A stretch of DNA of 64,000 nt from Kaistia hirudinis. GTDB lineage: Bacteria; Pseudomonadota; Alphaproteobacteria; Rhizobiales; Kaistiaceae. The DNA is taken from assembly GCF_014196455.1 (NCBI RefSeq), contig NZ_JACIDS010000006.1, positions 310,001 through 374,000 of the forward strand. The letters are read 5' to 3'. The position numbers were made by a program, and so were the translations under genes. The notes under the pieces were generated by a model. The model worked only from the letters and a program-made list of their open reading frames with translations, did not search any database and had not been told where the DNA came from. Below are positions 60,337-64,000 of this stretch, piece after piece (the stretch's first letter is position 1; every line of letters begins with the position of its first letter).

Positions 60337-60816
60337 ATGCATCTGGACGAATTTGATCGCAGGATCGTCGGGCAATTGGCCCGCGATGGGCGTCTTTCGA
60401 CGGTGGAGTTGGCCGATCGGGTCGGGCTGTCGCCCTCGGCCGTCACGCGCCGCCTGCAGCGCCTCGAGCAGGACGGCGTCATTGCGGGCTATCGCGCCGT
60501 GATCGATCCGGCGGCGGTCGGGCTCGGCATCACCGCCTTCGTCGAAATCTCACTCGAGCGGCAGAACGATGAGGCCCTGAAGGCGTTCGAGGCGGCGGCG
60601 CGGAAGTGTCCCAACATCCTGTCGCTGCATCTGATGTCGGGCTCAAGCGACTATCTGCTCCGCATCGTCGCGCGCGATCTCTCCGATTTCGAGCGTCTGC
60701 ACGCCAATGTCCTCGGCCATCTGCCGGGCGTGGCGCGGATCGAATCCAAGTTCGCGCTGCGCGAGGCCATCGAGCGACCGTTGATGGTGGTGCCCGAGAG
60801 ACCGCCGCGCAGCTGA
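60337..60816 (+). CDS. Lrp/AsnC-family transcriptional regulator
   Basis: A 159-residue regulator. The HTH is near the start (LDEFDRRIVGQLARDGRLS, then ELADRVGLSPSAVTRRLQRLEQDGVIAGY), followed by a RAM ligand-binding domain (LGITAFVEISLERQ, LHLMSGSSDYLLRIVARDL). It probably controls ald in response to alanine. An imperfect dyad (TGTGCT 60264 and AGCGCACA 60294) lies between the two. Confidence 0.92.
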   Translation: MHLDEFDRRIVGQLARDGRLSTVELADRVGLSPSAVTRRLQRLEQDGVIAGYRAVIDPAAVGLGITAFVEISLERQNDEALKAFEAAARKCPNILSLHLMSGSSDYLLRIVARDLSDFERLHANVLGHLPGVARIESKFALREAIERPLMVVPERPPRS

Positions 60817-60915
60817 TCGCGACTGGCATATGGCGCCGTCGGACGCTATGCGAGAAGACGAGCCGCGCCGGCCGGAGGAGAACGGTGAGCCGGCTCGCAA
60901 GGGAGGAGCGCGCTG

Positions 60916-61443
60916 ATGCCGCCGATGAAGATCGACCCCAATCCCCGGATGCCCTACCAGCATCCGATGCCGAAGGAGACGCTGCCCGACATCGTCATCC
61001 CCGATGCGGTTCCTGCTGACGAGCGGGTCTGGGTACCGCAGTCCGAGCGCGTCTGGTTCCGCCCGCTCTGCCTCAATCGCTCGCAGGGCTACTGGATGAA
61101 CCTCTTGCGCGTGCGCAAGTCAGGCGTCCTCAGCCGCCATCGCCATCCCCAGGCCGTGCACGGCTATGTCATCAAGGGCCGCTGGCACTATCTGGAGCAC
61201 GATTGGGTGGCGGAGGAGGGCGGCTATGTCTTCGAACCCCCGGGCGAGACCCATACGCTGGTCGTGCCCGACGATGTCGAGGAGATGATCACGCTCTTCC
61301 AGGTCAACGGCATCATGTACTACGTCGATGCCTATGGCGAGCCGCTCGGCTTCGAGGACGTCTTCACCAAGATCGACATGTGCCGCGCGCATTACGAGAA
61401 GGTCGGCCTCGGCGCAGACTATGTCGACCAGTTCATCCGCTGA
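60916..61443 (+). CDS. Cupin protein resembling 2,4'-dihydroxyacetophenone dioxygenase
   Basis: A 175-residue cupin. SRHRHPQAVHGYVIKGRWHY carries a likely metal-binding His pair, GGYVFEPPGETHTLVV the second cupin motif and NGIMYYVDAYGEPLGFED a further conserved block. The pattern is that of 2,4'-dihydroxyacetophenone dioxygenase-like proteins, though substrate and activity are unproven. It is 100 bp downstream of the Lrp gene on the same strand. Confidence 0.75.
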   Translation: MPPMKIDPNPRMPYQHPMPKETLPDIVIPDAVPADERVWVPQSERVWFRPLCLNRSQGYWMNLLRVRKSGVLSRHRHPQAVHGYVIKGRWHYLEHDWVAEEGGYVFEPPGETHTLVVPDDVEEMITLFQVNGIMYYVDAYGEPLGFEDVFTKIDMCRAHYEKVGLGADYVDQFIR

Positions 61444-61583
61444 GGGGAGCGTTTGGCGCGGCGGTCGTTTCCTGGCTGGCGTGACCGCAAGGGCATAACG
61501 AGCCGGCGTGGATCGCCAATGGCCATCCGTGATGCTGCGCCGCACCTTCACGGATTTGTCAGATATGCTGCACTGCACTCGCG

Positions 61584-61612
61584 TTGACGCGGCGCACCAT
61601 AATGCGCATTAT
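61584..61612 (+). promoter_or_regulatory. Sigma70-like promoter for the small RNA candidate
   Basis: TTGACG (61584-61589), 17-base spacer, CATTAT (61607-61612). A start at about 61617-61620 fits the RNA that follows. It lies 141 bp past the cupin stop, with no gene downstream on this strand. Confidence 0.7.
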
Positions 61613-61616
61613 CGGG

Positions 61617-61690
61617 ACGTTGCTGTCCTAAAGCATACTCCCTCCCTAAAGCCCGCCGGCGCGACTCGTCGCTCCGGCGGGTATTTGTTG
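61617..61690 (+). ncRNA. Candidate small RNA of the MmgR (alpha-r8) type
   Basis: About 74 nt. A 5' hairpin (TGCT-GTCCTAA-AGCA) is followed by a single-stranded CT-rich run containing CTCCCTCCCT, then a terminator: stem 61651-61659 with 61674-61682 and ATTTGTTG. The order hairpin, pyrimidine-rich linker, terminator matches the published design of rhizobial MmgR RNAs (the Rfam family once called suhB). Identity was judged by eye only. The promoter in front and absence of any ORF support an independent transcript. Confidence 0.6.
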
Positions 61691-61877
61691 TCCGCTCCTG
61701 CGTTTGATGCTGTGCCTCTTCGAGGTCGCCGCCCGGTGGGGCCTCACAGCGCGCGGCTGCCGCCATCGATCTTTGCCGGTGAAGAGAACTGGTACCGACA
61801 CGAACATCGGCGAAATGCGCGGCTCGACCTGTTGGTCGGCTACGGCGCGCAGCTCGGATGCATCTTGAATGGGAAAA

Positions 61878-61953
<76 letters not shown>

Positions 61954-62097
61954 CCGGCGCCGGTGGGTCGTGCCACGAGCGCGAAGACACGGCCTTATAG
62001 GGGAGCGCGGCAGGCCTGTCCAGAGGTCCGAGTGGGCTCTTCGAGCCTGTGGAAAGCTGTCGCGGCGACGGCGCGAAAGCCGGCTGCGCAGGGGCGT

Positions 62098-62313
62098 TCA
62101 GGCCTCTTCCTCGTCGTCCTCGCCTTCGCCTTCCACCGCGGCGATCGCATAGGCGCCCGTCAGCCAGCGATGCAGGTCGACATCCTTGCAGCGCTTGGAA
62201 CAGAAGGGATAGGCGGCGCGCGTCGATTCCTGGCCGCAGATGGGGCAGGGCCGCGGCGGCCGCAGGGGTACCACCTCGGCAGACGGCTTCGTGCCCTGCT
62301 TGCCCTTGCTCAT
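62098..62313 (-). CDS. yacG: DNA gyrase inhibitor YacG
   Basis: A 71-residue zinc protein with RPCPICGQES and YPFCSKRCKDVDLHRWLTGAY, the four Cys of YacG, ending in an acidic tail (EGEGEDDEEEA). YacG inhibits GyrB in E. coli. The start at 62313 (MSKGKQG) lies 11 bp from the maf stop, so the pair is likely one operon. Confidence 0.93.
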   Translation of the reverse strand: MSKGKQGTKPSAEVVPLRPPRPCPICGQESTRAAYPFCSKRCKDVDLHRWLTGAYAIAAVEGEGEDDEEEA

Positions 62314-62324
62314 GCTCTCGATCC

Positions 62325-62984
62325 TCAGCTCGGCCCGAGCCAGCCCTTGCGTGTCGGAAAGCCCTCGCCCTCCAGCATGGCGACCGTCTCGTAGAGCGGC
62401 AGCCCGACGACCGAACTGTAGGAGCCGACCAGCCGCACCACGAAGGTTCCAGCGAGGCCCTGGATGGCGTAGCCGCCAGCCTTGTCGCGCCATTCGCCCG
62501 AGCCGAGATAGGTATCCATCTCCTCGCGTGAAAGACGCTTGAAGCGCACTTTCGTCTCGACGAGGCGCTGGCGGATCGCGCCCTTGGGCGTGATCAGGCA
62601 GACGGCGGTATAGACGCGGTGCGAGCGGCCGGAGAGCAGGAGCAGGCATTCGCTCGCCTGGTCGTGGAACTCCGCCTTCGGCAGGATGCGCCGGCCGACC
62701 GCCACCACCGTGTCCGCCGAGAGGATATAGGCATTGGCGAATTCGGGCGTCCGCGCCGCCATGGCGCGGGCAGCGTCCGCCTTGGAGCGGGCGAGTCGCT
62801 TGGCGAGGCTGCGCGGCAGCTCATGCTTCAGCGGCGTCTCGTCGACCGAGGTCGGCAGCAGGCTGTCGGGCTCGATGCCGGCCTGCGAGAGGAGCTGCAG
62901 GCGGCGCGGACTGCCGGAGGCGAGCAGGAGCTTCGGCCCGAACGCGGCTTTGGGCTCTGACTTTGGCTCGGGCGTTCCGATCAT
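62325..62984 (-). CDS. maf: Maf-family nucleoside triphosphate pyrophosphatase
   Basis: A 219-residue house-cleaning NTPase. [14 protein letters not shown] is the Maf signature, [13 protein letters not shown] the Asp-Thr-Val segment and [28 protein letters not shown] the C-terminal conserved part. Such enzymes hydrolyse non-canonical NTPs, dTTP or UTP. ATG 62984 has GGAAGA upstream; ATG 63011 would add nine residues. It sits between the low-Mr phosphatase gene and yacG. Confidence 0.93.
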   Translation of the reverse strand: MIGTPEPKSEPKAAFGPKLLLASGSPRRLQLLSQAGIEPDSLLPTSVDETPLKHELPRSLAKRLARSKADAARAMAARTPEFANAYILSADTVVAVGRRILPKAEFHDQASECLLLLSGRSHRVYTAVCLITPKGAIRQRLVETKVRFKRLSREEMDTYLGSGEWRDKAGGYAIQGLAGTFVVRLVGSYSSVVGLPLYETVAMLEGEGFPTRKGWLGPS

Positions 62985-63073
62985 GCGCGATCTTCCGGTC
63001 GGTGAGGGCAAGGCTGGGGCGAAGCGCGCGGAACCTAGCGGAAATCGCCGGGCAATGAAACCGGCGGCAAACC

Positions 63074-63556
63074 TCAGCCGCTCGACGCCGGCATCCAGCC
63101 GAAGCGCGCCTTGATCCGGTCCGCCAGCTGGTCGCGGACGGCGCGATAGGCATCGAGCACCTGCTCGCGCGACCCCGATACCAGCGTCGGGTCGGGGGTC
63201 GGCCAGTATTCGACGTCCAGTGCCATGGTGCGCGTCAGTTCCAGCGCGCGATGATGCGCCTCGGGCGACAGCGTGATGACGAGATCGAAATTGGTGTCTT
63301 CGAGATCCTCGATCGTGTGCGGGCGATGGCGGGAGAGATCGATGCCGCGCTCCTCCATCACGATCTTCACGAAGGGATCGGCCTCGCCGCGTTTCACGCC
63401 CGCCGATTCGACATAGAGCGAACCGGGAAAGAGCTGGCGCGCCAGCGCCGCGCCCATTGGCGAGCGGATCGCGTTCATGCCGCAGACGAACAGCACCGAG
63501 GAGGGCGGCCTCGAGCGCGCCGGAGCCGCCGGCCCGGGGGCGACGGTGGCGGCCAA
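63074..63556 (-). CDS. Low molecular weight protein-tyrosine phosphatase / ArsC-like protein
   Basis: A 160-residue protein with the phosphatase loop [15 protein letters not shown], giving Cys-x5-Arg with Cys 25 and Arg 31, and [11 protein letters not shown] near residue 119 as the acid Asp-Pro-Asp loop. Fold and motifs fit either a low-Mr phosphatase or thioredoxin-type arsenate reductase; the absence of other ars genes favours phosphatase. The N-terminal 20 residues are Ala/Pro-rich. It is 3 bp from the UPF0262 stop. Confidence 0.88.
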   Translation of the reverse strand: MAATVAPGPAAPARSRPPSSVLFVCGMNAIRSPMGAALARQLFPGSLYVESAGVKRGEADPFVKIVMEERGIDLSRHRPHTIEDLEDTNFDLVITLSPEAHHRALELTRTMALDVEYWPTPDPTLVSGSREQVLDAYRAVRDQLADRIKARFGWMPASSG

Positions 63557-63559
63557 GCC

Positions 63560-64000
63560 TCAGCCTTTCCAGTGCAGCGCGCAGACGAGGGTGAACAGCC
63601 GCCGCGCCGTCTCGAAATCCACGATGATCTTGCCGGCGAGCCGCTGCATCAGCAGCCGCGACCCCTCATCGTGCACGCCGCGACGGCCCATGTCGATCGT
63701 CTCGATCTGGCTCGGCGTCGCGGTGCGGATGGCCGCATAGTAGCTGTCGCAGATCAGGAAATAGTCCTTCACGATCTTCCGCAGCGGCGTCAGCGACAGG
63801 AGATGCAGCACGAGCGGGCTGTCCGCCTCGTCGCGTATGTCGAAGACGAGCCGGTTGTCGCGGATCGAGAGGTGAAGCCGATAGCCGCCGGTCGGATGGC
63901 CGGGCAGGACGAAGCGGTTGTCCTCGATCAGGTCGTAGATGGCAATATTGCGCTCATGCTCGACATCGGCCGTCGAGCGGCCGATGGATGCCGCGTCAAG
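63560..64000 (-). CDS. UPF0262 family protein (5' end beyond window)
   Basis: About 146 residues are visible in frame from the right edge. They include [37 protein letters not shown] and the final [30 protein letters not shown], typical of UPF0262, a family near hisD in alphaproteobacteria. Function is unknown. The protein is usually about 160 residues, so only a little is missing. Confidence 0.85.
   Translation of the reverse strand, partial: LDAASIGRSTADVEHERNIAIYDLIEDNRFVLPGHPTGGYRLHLSIRDNRLVFDIRDEADSPLVLHLLSLTPLRKIVKDYFLICDSYYAAIRTATPSQIETIDMGRRGVHDEGSRLLMQRLAGKIIVDFETARRLFTLVCALHWKG

Larger units (their letters stand above)
61444..61877. other. Non-coding spacer between cupin gene and tRNA-Phe
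   Basis: A 434-bp region with no credible gene. Its middle holds the small RNA candidate with its promoter and terminator; the flanks (61444-61583 and 61691-61877) show nothing I recognise. Confidence 0.6.

Overview
The window is a contiguous piece of chromosome from a high-GC alphaproteobacterium, most likely a member of the Hyphomicrobiales (Rhizobiales). The assignment rests on gene content and order: a GcrA cell-cycle regulator beside hslO-argF-argD, a phoR-pstSCAB-phoU-phoB block, rpsT and dnaA close together, a ubiE-ubiB-coaBC-dut run, the UPF0262 / low-Mr phosphatase / maf / yacG / tRNA-Phe cluster, a fused cysNC, and DUF2852 and DUF983 proteins. The genus cannot be fixed from the sequence alone. 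No phage, transposase, CRISPR array or rRNA operon was seen, so this is mostly core chromosome with short accessory stretches.

Layout. 1-0.6 kb: edge of a HicB-like/XRE pair. 0.7-7.4 kb: a beta-hydroxyacid dehydrogenase, the GDP-mannose enzyme ManC, a UvrD-type helicase, and a D-erythronate dehydrogenase / 2-oxo-tetronate isomerase pair. 7.4-9 kb: a WYL regulator with VOC and EVE genes. 9.1-15.5 kb: a ugpBAEC-type ABC importer followed by a TIM-barrel protein and an endonuclease/exonuclease/phosphatase-fold enzyme, with a possible Pho box in front. 15.6-21.7 kb: a secreted Ntn hydrolase, a YgjP-type metalloprotease, DUF2852, a MocR regulator divergent from DUF983 with paired operator-like repeats, and a flavin oxidoreductase.

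21.7-33.2 kb is the replication block: gyrB, dedA, recQ, lysE, recF, dnaN, dnaA, a rhodanese gene, a 0.6-kb relatively AT-rich non-coding segment, and rpsT. 33.4-41.6 kb holds enoyl-CoA hydratase, mutM, ubiE, ubiB, coaBC, a DUF4105 protein, dut and cysK. 41.7-45.8 kb holds hslO-argF-argD divergent from gcrA, whose upstream region is rich in GANTC. 46-55 kb is the phosphate block: phoB, phoU, pstBACS and phoR (all minus), then a divergent PPK2 and an unknown acidic membrane protein. 55-61.4 kb holds cysNC, cysD, cysQ, alanine dehydrogenase divergent from an Lrp regulator, and a cupin. 61.4-64 kb holds a probable small RNA with its own promoter and terminator, tRNA-Phe, yacG, maf, a low-Mr phosphatase and UPF0262.

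How they fit together. Phosphate supply is a recurring theme: PhoR/PhoB sense starvation, a three-unit Pho box precedes pstS, a weaker candidate precedes the ugp-type operon, and PPK2 handles polyphosphate. The sulfur genes (cysD, cysNC, cysQ, cysK) cover sulfate activation and cysteine synthesis. GcrA, DnaA, DnaN, RecF and GyrB cover replication and cell-cycle control. Three related palindromic repeats of about 95 bp are scattered between genes, and several Rho-independent terminators mark transcription-unit ends.
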